This document shows positions 1 to 11,961 of a stretch of 64,000 nucleotides of DNA, piece by piece. How positions within the stretch are numbered: the stretch's first letter is position 1; the number at the start of each line of letters is the position of its first letter. A program made the translations under genes and the position numbers. The stretch covers positions 434,001-498,000 of the forward strand of contig MOWL01000045.1 of the NCBI GenBank assembly GCA_002110485.1. The letters run 5' to 3'. Under the pieces are notes generated by a model, which saw only the letters and a program-made list of their open reading frames with translations, ran no database searches and was not told the origin of the DNA. Source of the stretch: Emergomyces orientalis. Taxonomy: Eukaryota; Ascomycota; Eurotiomycetes; Onygenales; Ajellomycetaceae.

Positions 1-1875
1 CTTTTTCTCGCGGTTTATCAAAAACACTCCCTGTTGCCAGTGAGTCTCCGTATCAAACGGCCCTGTCGAGAACGCAACAAACCCTTCCTTCTTCATATCA
101 CCCGGTACCGCATCCTCAGCCACCTTCGACGTCTTCGACGGCATGAAAAACATATCAAACCACACCGCCCAACCGTCCAACGCATCGACATCTGTGTTGA
201 GCGTAACTTCAAAACCCTTGATGAACGTAAGCTCCTCGACCGTTATTGTATGTAACGGCAGTTGTAAGAATGGAGATGCTTTCGCAACGATGGTTTCTTC
301 CGGCTTCTGGATGTATCGGACAAGCGCCTCATCGAATATGTTGAGAAGCATACTGGACATTTTGAAGCCGTAGACAGAGTTCCAGAAGGTTACGTGTGAA
401 TCTACAAGGTCTGGATCGGCCAAGGGCGCGATTTGGAGCGTGGCATGGGAGGGCACCATTAACCCATCCGGTGCGAGGTAGCGGTCTCGGGCCCAGATTA
501 CTGAGTCAAACATTGCTTCGAAAAGGAGGCAGTATCCCATCCATTCAGAGACGATGATATCGACTTGTGGCACGGGTAGTTCCACTTCTTCGATTTTGCC
601 ACGGATGCATCTAGCAATTTTCAGTTAGATTGATTACAGTAGCTCTTCTTTATTTAGAAATAGATTGCAGAGGGCATACTTGATCACATCCCCAAATCCG
701 TTGTCATAGACGATTTCACGTGCCCGGTCAATGATATCTGAATTGTCAACCGCAATGACCATTTTCGCCCCGGCTTTTGCGCAGAACATGGACAGAATAC
801 CTAAACACAGGTAAGACACGGAGATATGGATTTAATAATGGGTTGAAGAATCTATCGTACCTGTTCCGCATCCGACATCAAGTACAACCTTGTCCTTGAA
901 CAGACTTTTGTTGTCATATATGAAATCCCGATAGGCATCCGTGCGGACAGAGTCCTTGAGCATGGACTCATGTATACCTAGAATAATGAGTTAGCGAATG
1001 TCGCCCTCCCCTTTTCTTATTTTCATGGAAGTCGAAGAATAGCCATAAGTTGCACCTACCATTGTACGAGTAGGAGGTGAAATATCCCGACTCCGCCTCA
1101 TGAAATCTACCAGATCCCGACGCCTCAGACTTTCCACCTGTGCTTGAAGCTGCGCTGCTTAATTCCTTGTCAAGTGACCTTTTAACAATCGCTTTATACT
1201 CTTCAAAATCGCCTCGCATTCGTTCCAACTCTTCTTCCAGTTCTCGAATCCGAGAGTTTTGATCTGTTGTTTCTGCCCGCTTCGCCATAGACCCGCTGTT
1301 TCCTCCCTCATTTTTCGATTCCTCCGACAAATCATCCAAGCTGTATAAAAGGGCATCGTCCTCCAGCACAGGTCTCAAGTATCGCTCGTCATCGAACAGA
1401 GCCGCAGAGGATACGTCAGGAGCCGAGTTCCCTGCCTTGACTTCTGAGCGGATATAGTTGACAAGCCTAATGGTGCCCAGGAAATCGAGGCCTGAAGCGA
1501 GCGAAGGCGGAAACAAAATAAAAGACATAACAAGTCAGCTAGAGGCCACCCACAATCAAAACCGAATGGCATATACAACAAGTCCCCACCACCTTGCGTA
1601 TTTGAAATTATTGGACCTTACACACCAAGATCCTTCTGAACCCTCAACAGGTCGAAGTGGAAGTTTTCCTTGCAATCATTGAGCATTGAGCGGCCGTCCG
1701 GGAAGACCTTATCGCTAAACAAACTGATGATGGACTCAGACTCTTCGTCTAGTTCAACATCTTCCCATCCTTCATCCTTGGATAGGTCTAGGGGGTCTGA
1801 AGTTGAGGATCCACTGTCGCTGTCAGAATGCGTATCTTCGGGGAGGGCGGGTGGGGATTGTGGGAGAGAAGCCAT
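1..1875 (-). CDS. rmt3: PRMT3-type protein arginine N-methyltransferase (5' complete, C-terminus off the window)
   Basis: Predicted to transfer methyl groups from S-adenosylmethionine to arginines of substrate proteins; PRMT3 enzymes are cytosolic and known for ribosomal protein S2. Exons are 1626-1875, 1060-1491, 861-977, 680-800 and <1-610, joined by GT-AG introns that keep frame. The start at 1873-1875 opens an acidic Ser/Asp-rich N-terminus. Residues about 50-80 align with the PRMT3 zinc finger, and LDFLGTIRLVNYIRSE follows, as is typical. The methyltransferase core has motif I (DVGCGTGILSMFCAKAGA), the double-E loop (SEWMGYCLLFE) and, at the window edge, the THW loop. Odd point: the zinc ligands are missing. 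The first CxxC is Ser51-Leu-Phe-Ser54 and the histidine positions are Asp67 and Phe72. Family assignment is secure; zinc binding by the finger is doubtful. Confidence 0.93.
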
Positions 1876-3379
1876 GGCTGCGTAATAAATTAACAACTAG
1901 GGCTAAAATAAGACAGACGTATACTGTAAAAAGGATGACGAGGAGTTGAATTAATATTTTATTTTTTTTAATTCCCTCTTTTCTTAAATCTCCATATGTG
2001 GTTGGCGGGGCAGAATTTCTTGACGAAGATTTGTAGTGGGGCAGTCTGGACCCCTCGCCGTTAGGCGCCTTCCTTATATCGTCCCACACATTGTTGTTCA
2101 TATATATTTCTGGTACTGTGCGTGGTGAGGTGTGCAATGTTACCTACAGCTTCAACGTGGTTAACGTGATTGAATGAAGTCGACGTTGCAACACAAATGG
2201 GTGAATTAATTCCATCCGGTATTAAGGCAGCTGATGGATCAACCATTGCTTCTGAAAATTCCAAAACATACTCAGAGATGCTTCTACAGCAGCTCACTAC
2301 TCAGCAGGTGCATTGTGTCTTTGGTTCCTACAATGAGACGGCTTGCTTCAGCCTCGGAATTAGATGAAAATACTCTGCACATAGGCTAGATTTATGAAGC
2401 TTCTATAGAATAGGAAGAAGCACTCATATATGCGTTGAGAGAGCAGCAACAAGTTTTCACCATGTATTCTTTCATAGGTACCCCCAAGTAGGTGACCGGG
2501 GGAATTGCTGCCCAGCGCGGCGTTCGTGAGAGCCCCTGGGCCTCATCAGCAACCGACTGGCGCCAAAAGCATGAAGATATCAGTCAAAAATGCACGATTC
2601 TTGGCTCCCAGGCATGTCCGTTCTCTCACTATTGGTTCGACTGTAAAATACAAAGGGAGGGCAAGGAGCGCCTCGGAAGCAATGTGAATATTCTACAGAT
2701 AAAGATTGGATATGTTATATAAAAAAGAAGGTGGTATTAATGACAGCTGTGCTTAGAAACACCATTTTCCATATCGTAAAACTTGAGAACAAGCCCCATA
2801 ATAGCACCAATTTAAAAATGTTCTCTTTTGTCGGGCCAAGTGTATGGTCTGGGATCGGGCAGTTGTTGTTAAGCTAGGCGGTTGATGCCCGAATCTTTAA
2901 GTAAAGATCTTAACTATCAATAGCCTGATGAAGCCTAAAGATAGTTAAACGCCCACCTAGGGAGGGTTGGATTACCCTATTACTGGTGCCTGTACTAGGG
3001 GTCTTGGCGGGTCAAAGCGTCTCGATTCGTCCAGTGTTGAGGAACCTTGAAACTTACCCCGCTGGGCTGGTGCCACGCTTGTTTACATCAAGCCTCAGAC
3101 TATCAACACTGCGATTCCCGCACCTACTGATCCCTTCTCTTTCAACATCACCACATTACCGCAAGACACCAGCCAGATATATCCGACGATCTTCTACCTA
3201 ATCAAGTTACATATGCTTATGCCTAGAGCAACTGCTATTACAGTCTAGCCTAAATACACCTTATTCGCGTTCAGTTTTAAACCTCTTGCTCACCGAAGCA
3301 TTCTCAAATTGAGGTCTATATATATGGTTCCACTTCGACAAACCTTCCCGACACCAATAGCAGTCTTGTTGTGTGATCG
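1876..3379. other. Intergenic region, no supported gene
   Basis: Divergent spacer between the PRMT3 gene (minus) and the Mo25 gene (plus), so it holds both promoters. Open frames here are under 110 codons, overlap on both strands and show no recognisable domain. AT-rich runs lie around 1950-1975. I see no RNA gene or repeat. Confidence 0.6.
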
Positions 3380-4910
3380 ATGGCATTTCTGTTTAACCGC
3401 GCCAGGCCACGGCAACCTGCTGAGGTCGCGCGGTCAATAAAAGACCTTCTAGTCCGCCTCTGGGAAAACCCAAATGGCGCCTCAAAGGTTCGTTACATTT
3501 CCCCAAATAAAGACCTCCGGAATATTTCACTAACGGGAGAGGAGGATTAGGTGGAGGAAGATTTAGCCAAGCAATTGGCTCATATGAAATTGATTGTTCA
3601 GGGGACACAGGGTTGGTAAATCTTGATGAAACTATTCGCCTTCCCCCCTCCCCTAACACCACCAAACACTATATAACGGAAGCAAACTCTGGCTCACGAT
3701 CCCCTGGTAAAGAAGTCGATATCCTCCCTGAACAGGTACAGCAATTGGTACAAGCAGTCATCCAAGATGACCTGCTCTACGAACTAGCCCGAAGTATCCG
3801 CCATCTACCCTTCGAAGCGAGAAAAGACACGCAAACTATATTCTCCCATATCCTCCGTTTCAGACCTGCCAATGCGAACTCGGCAGATCCCCCCGTCATA
3901 TCTTATATTGTGCATAACCGGCCGGAGATCATAGTTGAGCTATGCTGGGGATATGAAAATCATCGAAGCGCCATGCCCTGCGGGTCTATACTGCGCGAGG
4001 CTCTCAAGTTCGAGGTCGTTGCAGCTATTATACTCTACGACGAGTCGGCCAGAGATGAACCTGCCATACGGATTAATGAGGTCGAGCCGGGTGCGAAACA
4101 AACGGGAGAAGGACTTCTCTGGAATTTTTTCCAATGGATCAATCGTGGCAGCTTTGAAGTCAGCGCTGATGCATTTACCACATTTCGGGTAGGCGATTCC
4201 CTCTCATCATGCCCCGCTCGCCCGCTTATTTCTCTTTTTCTTGCCACTCACAAAATACCTCTAGGATATCCTTACGAAACATAAAGGCCTGGTGTCACAA
4301 TATCTGTCATCCAATTTCGAGGTTTTCTTCGGTAAATACAATAATATTCTCGTCCAGTCAGATTCGTACGTGACAAAGCGACAAAGTATCAAGCTACTCG
4401 GCGAGATTCTCCTAGACCGGGCGAATTATAATGTCATGACGAAATATGTTGACCGCGGGGATCACCTCAAGCTGTGTATGAACCTGTTAAGAGATGATCG
4501 CAAAATGGTTCAATATGAAGGCTTTCATATTTTCAAGGTCCGACTACCTACTCAACCGTGTTTCGTTTTTTCTTCCCCCCTCCTTCAATTTTCCGACCGC
4601 TCCATCCAACAAAAATCTGACAACACCTTTTTTCTAGGTCTTTGTTGCAAACCCTAACAAATCCATTGCCGTCCAGAGAATCCTAATCAACAACCGGGAC
4701 CGACTGTTGAAATTCCTCCCCAAGTTCTTGGAGGATCGGACAGATGATGATCAGTTTACGGATGAAAAGAGCTTCCTCGTGCGGCAGATTGAGATTCTGC
4801 CACCAGAGCCCATTGAGCCCAGACAGGGACAAGGTGGTAGTAATAATAATAATAATAATAATAATTTGACTGGATCCGGACCTGGAGCGGGAACAGCTAC
4901 AGCGGCTTAG
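3380..4910 (+). CDS. hym1: Mo25/Hym1 scaffold protein (Cab39 family)
   Basis: Mo25 proteins are armadillo-like scaffolds that bind and activate GCK/STE20 kinases and, in fungi, act in the RAM/MOR NDR-kinase network controlling polarity and cell separation. Exons: 3380-3487, 3551-3611, 3713-4188, 4265-4537 and 4638-4910, giving 396 aa, close to the family's usual length. The N-terminus MAFLFNRARPRQPAEVARSI is the canonical Mo25 start and fixes ATG 3380. Other family blocks are LLYELARSIRHLPFEARKDT, FFGKYNNILVQSDSYVTKRQ and NPNKSIAVQRILINNRDRLL. The acceptor of exon 3 is uncertain: an AG at 3682 would also keep frame and add 10 residues, but 3712 gives the better family fit (GTQEVDILPEQV). The C-terminus has a run of eight Asn encoded by a pure AAT repeat, followed by a Gly/Thr/Ala tail. 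Confidence 0.93.
4842..4865 (+). repeat. (AAT)8 microsatellite encoding poly-Asn
   Basis: Eight perfect AAT codons in the last exon of the Mo25 gene, just before the stop. They encode Asn8 in a region outside the conserved armadillo fold, so length variation would probably be tolerated. Confidence 0.9.
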
Positions 4911-5592
4911 AGTAATTAATTTTAATTAATTAACCAAGTTGATGTGCTGCGGCGCACAGCTTCGCCTTTCACCAGTTTGTGTTCCTGTCAAACGGTTTTA
5001 TTTTGCTCTTTTTTTCTTCCTTTGTTCCGGTCATGTTTTGGCATACAAAGCCACGGGCGCATCTAGATATCACCCTTCACGGCGACAAAAGTCCCTAAAT
5101 CCCCCAACACGTGGGTGTTGGTTCGTCTTTTGTTTTAACTGCTTGAATTTTCCTTCCATGGATCCTCCATTTCTGATGAGGTAATAAATAGGAGGGGAGG
5201 TTATTACGGACGGAGTTTTGGGGAACTTGACTTTTGAATATCAGGGAATATCCATAATGGTGTTATTGGTCCAAACATCGTGATTCAATAGGAGACAAAA
5301 GATTATTAGTTGCAATCTATAATTCATTCTTAACAAGCCCGCCTAACTTCTAATTTGTGGTGAACTGTTAGCTTGTCATCAGAAGAACAAAGCCAATGCA
5401 TGTATGCTGTAGGTAACGTAATGTACATTGACATGTACCTAGGCATGTCGAGAACGGAGGCACCTCTAACCTTCTAGGTATATCCATCCAACCTTACCTC
5501 AATAACGGGCCTGTGGACAATATTGCCAACCACGGGAGCTCAGGGCACGGCGCTTGAACTAATTAGGCCTAGTGTATCGTGGAGGCTGATCG

Positions 5593-5603
5593 CCAATCAC
5601 GTG
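5593..5603 (+). promoter_or_regulatory. CCAAT box fused to a CACGTG E-box (CCAATCACGTG)
   Basis: The two motifs overlap end to end about 490 bp upstream of the TBC gene start. CCAAT is the target of the HAP/CBC complex and TCACGTG of bHLH factors such as Cbf1 or SREBP types. The sites are seen; their use by this gene is inferred. Confidence 0.4.
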
Positions 5604-5827
5604 TAATTGTGGGGCGGGGTCATTAGCTAAGCGGCGTGGCGGGTGCGGCTGACGCTTGTTTGGGCTATTGGCTGGAGACTCCACTGTTGTTGGCTGTGGA
5701 GGTCCAACCGCGCCCCCAACTACGCCTGCCGCCCCTTTTTCCTGCTCTTGCGACCGAGCTGCAACTAAATTCTTTACGCCGTCACAGGTACTAGGCCGAT
5801 GCTCGTTGATCAGTGGCCCCAGCTGGC

Positions 5828-5846
5828 TTTTTTTTTTTTTTTTTTT
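5828..5846 (+). repeat. Homopolymer T19
   Basis: A 19-base T run in the pyrimidine-rich stretch upstream of the TBC gene. Such tracts are common in fungal promoters and 5' leaders and can exclude nucleosomes. Confidence 0.85.
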
Positions 5847-6096
5847 CTTTCCCTCTGCTTCAAGTTCAACAAACGCATTTCTGTCTTCTCCTCTCTTCAC
5901 AATTTAATTTCTAGGTCGAGGAATGCCGCCCCCAGAATTTCAGCTTCTTCCTCCCTCATTCTCCCTCATATCGCAGCAGTCGCAACTCGAATCGAGTCAG
6001 CCAGGGCCCGTTCTGGGTTTCTCTCACCCTGGATCCTCTCTATACACACATCCCAAAGGCCACTGACACTGAGCCTTGAGCTTGAGGTTCAAAATC

Positions 6097-8728
6097 ATGG
6101 CAGATATCGTGCATGCCACGTCCTCACCCATAAGACCCCCCACAAGCTCCAGAACTAAGGTTGGAGCTTCTGATCCAGCCCCCGACGACAATACTACTGC
6201 TATTCCTGCCCCTCTGTCGTCACCGCCACCAGTCCCGTCCCCTTGCTCTCCTTCCAATCCCCCGTCTCGAGGCTCCAGTCTCCTAATCGAATCACGAAAT
6301 GGGGTCCTCAAGGAGCCATCAAATCCCTCGCCAGAGCTCCCGTCGTCCCCTATCAGACCAATTCATCGCGTGGAAAGTGAGGTCAGGCGGGATTCCGGCT
6401 TAGCTCCCTCCAGACGAGACAGCAGAACAACTCTAGTTACAGACGAACTCTCCACTCCGAGCTTGAAATCGCCTCGCAGTATTCCAAGTATTATCATCAA
6501 TGAAGACCATGCCCGTCCTAGCTCACGACGATCAGAGCGCAAATGGAGCCCGCTCAAGAAAAGGAAGCCAGACCCGCTTCCCGCCGTACCACCCCTTCCA
6601 CCTGTCGAGTCTGCACCGTTTCGTGGAATTACTCTGGATATCCCAACTGGTTCCTTTGAGGACCTAACGACAGACTCTTTGGAATCAATCGCTGAAAGTC
6701 CACCGAAGAACGCTGAAAATAATTCTCAAATACGTGTTGACGGGAGTCAGCCGAAAGATAAAAAAGATAGTAAAGAGAGCGTCACGAGCGGTGGGGGAAA
6801 TAATGGTAACACCACATTAGACGTTCATAGCAAACCCACAACTGCCACGTCGTTAAGTTCGAGCCGTATGAGATCAAACAATTCTTTACGACCTCGTCCA
6901 GCTAGCTCCGCAGCTCGAGCTTTGTCTGTCGATGAGGAAGTCCTATCACAAAGGGTCCGTCTGATGTACGAGAAGGGAGATGAAGACGTTGACGAGGCAG
7001 AGGTTAATGAGCTGTTAGGCTTGGATAATGAGGAGGCAATACTAGATGAACCAGGTACTTCTGCTCTCCCAGTCTCGATTGAAACTGGCGAAACAAAGCG
7101 GGCAATCACACCCACTGCCTCAGTTGCTGGGCACGGTTCGAGAAGAGGTAGCTTTATCCAGAGGGAGCCACATGAGTTTGCTGGTGGGTTAGAAGATTGG
7201 GAAAATATTCAAGTCGGTGATGTTGATAGATACGGTTTCATTATCCCCCGACAAAAAGGGGAATCACCGGAGGCAGCTCCACCAGTTCTTCAACGAGTCT
7301 CAACGAGTTTATTACTTGCATCCACAGCTCCACGCAGGAAACGTACGCTACGAAGGGAACCTTCTACTGCACCTAGTTCCCGGTCCTTTACTGGCCGTTC
7401 TCCACCGAGGAAATCTACAGATCAATCCCGTCCCACATCTTCCCAGAGTTCCTACCAAATAAACCTTCACAGATCATCGTCGAGAATACGATATGCTGCA
7501 AACAGGCTACCCCATAACAAGAATCGAAAATTCGTGGACGAAGCCAGTGACATGTTAACTCTTCCAGGCCAAATTGCCGAGGAGGAAGATGACAGCCCGC
7601 GTGCCCTTGCAATGAAGAAAAAGGAATGGGAGAGAGAAGATAAATGGAGGAAGATGGCCAAGGTGGTATCTAAACCCCAGGACGGTGCTGGCATGACGTT
7701 TGAGTTCGACGTGAAGAGCTCAAAACTTACGGAACGGACCTGGAAAGGAATTCCTGACAGATGGCGAGCAACGGCTTGGTATGCGTTTCTAAGTGCCAGT
7801 GCAAAGAAAAGGAAAGATAGCCCGACGGACACAGAGCTAATCCGGAGGTTCAATGAACTCCAAGATGAAGCTTCTCCGGATGACGTGCAGATCGATATCG
7901 ATGTCCCCCGGACGATTAACAGCCATATCATGTTCCGTCGTCGTTATCGAGGTGGCCAGAGGCTTCTATTCCGAGTTCTCCATGCAATGTCCCTCTACTT
8001 CCCAGACACGGGATATGTTCAGGGGATGGCTGCACTTGCTGCGACGCTTCTTGCCTACTACGACGAAGAGCATGCTTTTGTCATGCTTGTGAGGCTGTGG
8101 CAGCTTAGGGGTTTGGATCGTCTGTATAGATCTGGGTTTTCGGGTTTGATGGAAGCGCTGGGTAATTTTGAGAAAGAATGGCTTGATGGAGGGGAAGTTG
8201 CTGAGAAACTGGTATGTTTATTCACCATCCAATCCAATATCTCCCCCTTCCCCCACCTTCAGATATATAAAGTTAATATCCACTGCTAACACACTTCCTG
8301 CGCAGACCGAACTCGGAATCCCCCCAACCGCCTACGGCACCCGATGGTACCTAACCTTATTCAACTATTCAATCCCCTTCCCCGCCCAACTCCGTGTCTG
8401 GGACGTCTTCATGCTCCTTGGAGACTCAGACGAGCCCGCTACCTCCGTCTCCGCCTCCAGACCCCCAACAAGCTCCCGCATTGGCTCTGGCACTGTAAAC
8501 GGCAATGCCGCGCCATCACAGCCCCACGCCAGCCCCTTCGGCAAAAGTCTCGATGTCCTCCACGCCACCTCCGCCGCCCTCATCGATGGGATGCGCGATA
8601 TCATCCTAGAATCTGACTTTGAGAACGCCATGAAGGTGCTGACGAGTTGGGTGCCGATTAAGGATGTGGAAATCTTCATGCGGGTTGCGAGGGCGGAGTA
8701 TAAGGTTCATCATCGGAAGAAGGGTTGA
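6097..8728 (+). CDS. TBC-domain Rab GTPase-activating protein
   Basis: Predicted RabGAP acting in membrane traffic; the target Rab cannot be read from sequence. Exons 6097-8211 and 8306-8728 (GTATGT donor, GCGCAG acceptor) give 845 aa. The first 500 or so residues are Ser/Pro-rich and probably disordered. The TBC domain runs from about residue 540 to the end. It has the arginine-finger motif IDIDVPRT (near residue 602), the glutamine-finger motif TGYVQGM (near 640), and, across the intron, a C-terminal half beginning TELGIPPTAYGTRWYLTLF. Both catalytic fingers are present, so it should be active. A non-conserved Ser/Pro-rich insert (DEPATSVSAS... to ...HASPFGK) interrupts the C-terminal half of the domain. 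An in-frame ATG at 6076 exists, but ATG 6097 (MADIVHATSS) is the more plausible start. Confidence 0.9.
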
Positions 8729-10389
8729 TATATATATTTATATATATATCCGGGATCTCCTTATGTTGGCCCGGAATTCGGGTTGTCTCCAAGGTATTAT
8801 TAAATGACTACCCTTATCACACAGCCCAATCCTAATGCCGTTGGACACTCCATTTCGCCAGCTCCACTTCAAATTCCCGTTTCTTGGGTTCACACGCTAC
8901 CCCCTTTTCGCCTCAACCACAACGGCAACCAAAAAAAAAAAAAAAGAAAGAAAAAGAAAAGCCGGCCAAAACTTAGCGCCACTCATTTTTTTTTTCTCTT
9001 TTCCCTCTCCTTTATCTGAATCACTCCATGCTTCGTGCAACCCTCCATTTCATTCTCACCTATATATTCTATTTTCTTTAATAAACCCCGCGCTCCACCC
9101 CCCTCTTTGACCGTATCTCTTCCTTTAAATTCACCTTAATTGTTAATTCATCATTGTTGCATCGTGTCACACTGGTGATTGAGATGAAAGATTCATGCTT
9201 CTTTGATTTTTTCCATTTTTTTAATTTTTTGTTTGTATTTTTGACTTTTTCTGATTATGTTTCTTCTCTCCTTTTTTTTCTTGTTTTTCTTGTTTTTATT
9301 TTTATTTTTATTTTTTTCTTCTTTGATATGAAAGTATCTAGATACCCCTCTGTTCTCTGTGTGTAAGTGTGTGAGTGAGCGTGTGTCCGTGACTGTATGT
9401 ATTTCAATTTCTCCCCTTCTTTTACCCTTATCAGCTATATTATAATAGGTACTATATCCTCATTTCTACTCTTTCAAAACGCTTCCATTTTATTCATTTT
9501 ATTGTTCTTAGGAAAGACCTTGAATTATAATGCGACCTCCTTCATAGTCTGTTTTTCACCCCTCCTCTTCAATTCTTCCCTTCTTTTGCCCTTTTCTCTT
9601 CGTATCTTCTTCCGTCTCATCTTTCCTTTCTTTTTCCTTTTCCTTTTCCTTTCCTTTCTGTTCTTTTCGTATCATAACGGAAGAAGAAAATATTAACGCA
9701 AAATATGGCGGCCGATACAAATACATATACGGTTATTCATTCAAATTCTTTGGGTCATTATCATGTATCTTGGTTACATTATTGTTATTATAATCTCAAT
9801 TTTTGCTTTATTATTAGCGGCTTCTTTGCTCCTGTGTTTGCATGTCTATCTTCCTGATCTCTCCCTCTCTCTCTCGCGCGCGCTATTCCCCTTTCTATTC
9901 GCCGACGAACGCGGCTAAAAGAAGCCGAGACGACAGGGAAAGGGGAGAGGCCTTTAATCTTTGGTGGGAAGGTGTTGAGTGGAAGAGAACATGCAGTTCG
10001 GCCGCCAAAGTCTCTTCCATGTTGTAACGGTTCTGACTAGGCCAATTGGGCTCCGTGGGCGCCATATTTTGCTCATTCTTGATTATTACTTTTGTTATCA
10101 GGGCCGTGTAACGTTAGCTGGTAGTTAACTGGGGGGAATCGCAGTATTGGCGGAGAGAGTGCATTCGTAGAAGGCATCATTTTGAAAAACCAGATCCCAT
10201 CATTAGGGTTACTAAGTTATCCAATATATCCTACGTGGCTCTAGGAAATATTTTCCGTGTGGATACAGTTTAGAAGATAAAAAAGTAAATTCCAATTTTC
10301 TTGATATTAAACACAGTCCGGGTATCTAACTTCATTAAAATGACAGACAAAATTTCGAGGGTAAATTAAGGGGTATAAGCAAAACTAAA
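8729..10389. other. Intergenic, convergent 3' regions, pyrimidine-rich
   Basis: Spacer between the 3' ends of the TBC gene (plus) and the membrane-protein gene (minus). It contains a short TA run at 8728-8748, A-rich stretches near 8931-8946 and long T/C-rich tracts from 8985 to 9670. The Phe-rich frames across these tracts (for example 9397-9696) are composition artefacts. No gene or RNA is recognised. Confidence 0.6.
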
Positions 10390-11706
10390 TCACAATTGGG
10401 TATAGAGGGAAACAAAAATTAAGATGCCAGAGAATAAGGCAGCGGAAGGGTATGATCGCGTCCCAGCAGCGATAAAAGTTATGGCGTTTTCACTAGATGT
10501 GTTGATGACGAGACGCTGTGATGAATTGCGCATATCGTAACGGCCGTTGAAAGTGATATCATATTCTGTCATGGTGTATGTAACATTGGTTACTGTTGTG
10601 GTGGTTGGAGTCTCCTGCCCGTGAAGTATTTTCGACTCCCAGGACCCAGCTAGCCGCAGGAGAATCGTGTCGTTGCTGAGTGATCCGTTCACTGTCGTCC
10701 CAGGCCGCATATCACCACTGCCGCGTGGGAGAAACCCAAAATCAGTCACCGAGCTAGCGGAACTGGTGCAGTTGAGGTCATCAATGAAGCTGAATCCACC
10801 CAAATATATCGCCGCCTTTCCAAGGTATTCATCGGATTCCTTGATGCCGTTGTAGATGCCGTTGAAAAATATCTGTTGAGAAGCATGGGAGATGGATGTT
10901 TCATTGCCAGGGGCGGGCGCAACCAGGTTCAGTCCTATTGTAGCGTCATCGGGGGGGGTTCGTGCATTATCGTAGTGGACTAACCCCTTGAGGAGAAATG
11001 CTTTCCCTGTACCTGTACCCAAGCACGGGCGATAAACATGCCATGCATTCGATTTGTCGGTGTCATTTGTCTCCCAGGTAATCATCCCCAATCCAAATCT
11101 GTTGTCTTTGCCGTCGCTGCCCTGGGCAGATGGTCCAATCCAAAAAACTGTGGGCATGCGATATATTCCGCTACAGGCCTTGCCTAGCGTATTGGCATCT
11201 CTGGCAGGGCGCTGATGAATTTTGAATACTGTTTCTCCAGTCCACAGAGTGCCATCATCCTCCCCGTCTCTCTTCGGGTTTCTAGGTAAAACGATCTCAC
11301 TATCACGGGTCTGGCAGCCATAGCCACTCGAACCTTTCACTTCCCATTTATCGCTATGGCCGGGCAAATCGGGGTCCTTGGGGCGACCACGGTAGGCGTC
11401 TGTTGCTACCCACTGAAGGGCGAAGAGGATAGACCCGAAGAGCATAACATTCCACCAGAACATTACGAAGCCGCTTGCGGAAAGGAGTAGTGGCAGGCGG
11501 CTGGCAGGGCAGTCGATGCAGAATGCGGTTACTTTTGAGCGGCGAATTGCGATGCCATCTGTTAAATCAACGACGGATGTATCCGTGCCGCTGAATATTC
11601 GTCCAACGGGCCCGGGGAAAATTACATATGAGAAAATTGAAATCGCGACAATCAAGATTGAGACTAAACTAATCCTCAATAACAGCGCTAACAAAAGACA
11701 GCCCAT
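10390..11706 (-). CDS. Uncharacterised membrane/GPI-like glycoprotein
   Basis: A single uninterrupted frame of 438 aa that I cannot assign to a known family. Residues about 3-34 form a hydrophobic segment (signal anchor or first transmembrane helix) and about 70-98 form a second one (LLLSASGFVMFWWNVMLFGS). The rest is a long polar domain with at least eight N-glycosylation sequons (NDT, NET, NCT, NGS, NVT, NSS, NTS). It ends in a short hydrophobic tail (SAALFSGILIFVSLYTQL) with no charged residues after it, as in GPI-anchor signals. This suggests a cell-surface or secretory-pathway protein with the glycosylated part lumenal or outside. It is divergent from the F-box gene, with about 255 bp between starts. 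The uninterrupted frame and membrane pattern support a real gene. Confidence 0.7.
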   Translation of the reverse strand: MGCLLLALLLRISLVSILIVAISIFSYVIFPGPVGRIFSGTDTSVVDLTDGIAIRRSKVTAFCIDCPASRLPLLLSASGFVMFWWNVMLFGSILFALQWVATDAYRGRPKDPDLPGHSDKWEVKGSSGYGCQTRDSEIVLPRNPKRDGEDDGTLWTGETVFKIHQRPARDANTLGKACSGIYRMPTVFWIGPSAQGSDGKDNRFGLGMITWETNDTDKSNAWHVYRPCLGTGTGKAFLLKGLVHYDNARTPPDDATIGLNLVAPAPGNETSISHASQQIFFNGIYNGIKESDEYLGKAAIYLGGFSFIDDLNCTSSASSVTDFGFLPRGSGDMRPGTTVNGSLSNDTILLRLAGSWESKILHGQETPTTTTVTNVTYTMTEYDITFNGRYDMRNSSQRLVINTSSENAITFIAAGTRSYPSAALFSGILIFVSLYTQL

Positions 11707-11961
11707 TTATCTAATTTTGGCCGTGCTAGTTGTGGTTAGGTCCAGTCCCCACCGCGAAGATCGCCAGGCCAGTAAATCTAGGGCCATTAAAAATCGGCCC
11801 AGCGATCAAACAGGCAAAACGTGAAAAATCACAGGAAACAAAAAGGTGGCATTCCATAAACATCCATCAGTTTGCAGAGCTGAACGAGAGAATTTCGTAT
11901 CAAGCCCTGCACCTATTTTTCAAACAGCCTCGTTCAGGCAATGCACCAACTCGTGTCTGAA
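11707..11961. promoter_or_regulatory. Divergent promoter shared by membrane-protein and F-box genes
   Basis: The two start codons face away from each other across about 255 bp, so both promoters must lie here or overlap the gene ends. No decisive TATA or CCAAT element is evident. Confidence 0.5.

Larger units (their letters stand above)
4911..6096. other. Intergenic: Mo25 3' side and TBC gene promoter/leader
   Basis: No coding region is supported. The part from about 5580 on looks like the TBC gene promoter and 5' leader: a CCAAT box abutting an E-box at 5593-5603 and a pyrimidine-rich stretch with T19 at 5828-5846. Frames across the T run are low-complexity artefacts. Confidence 0.6.

Noticed and set aside
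5559..5900. Lys-rich minus-strand frame upstream of the TBC gene
   Set aside because: Its Lys run is the T19 homopolymer in reverse; the region looks like promoter and leader.
9397..9696. Phe/Leu-rich plus-strand frame resembling membrane segments
   Set aside because: Product of T/C-rich intergenic tracts; no start context, no partner exon, no family.
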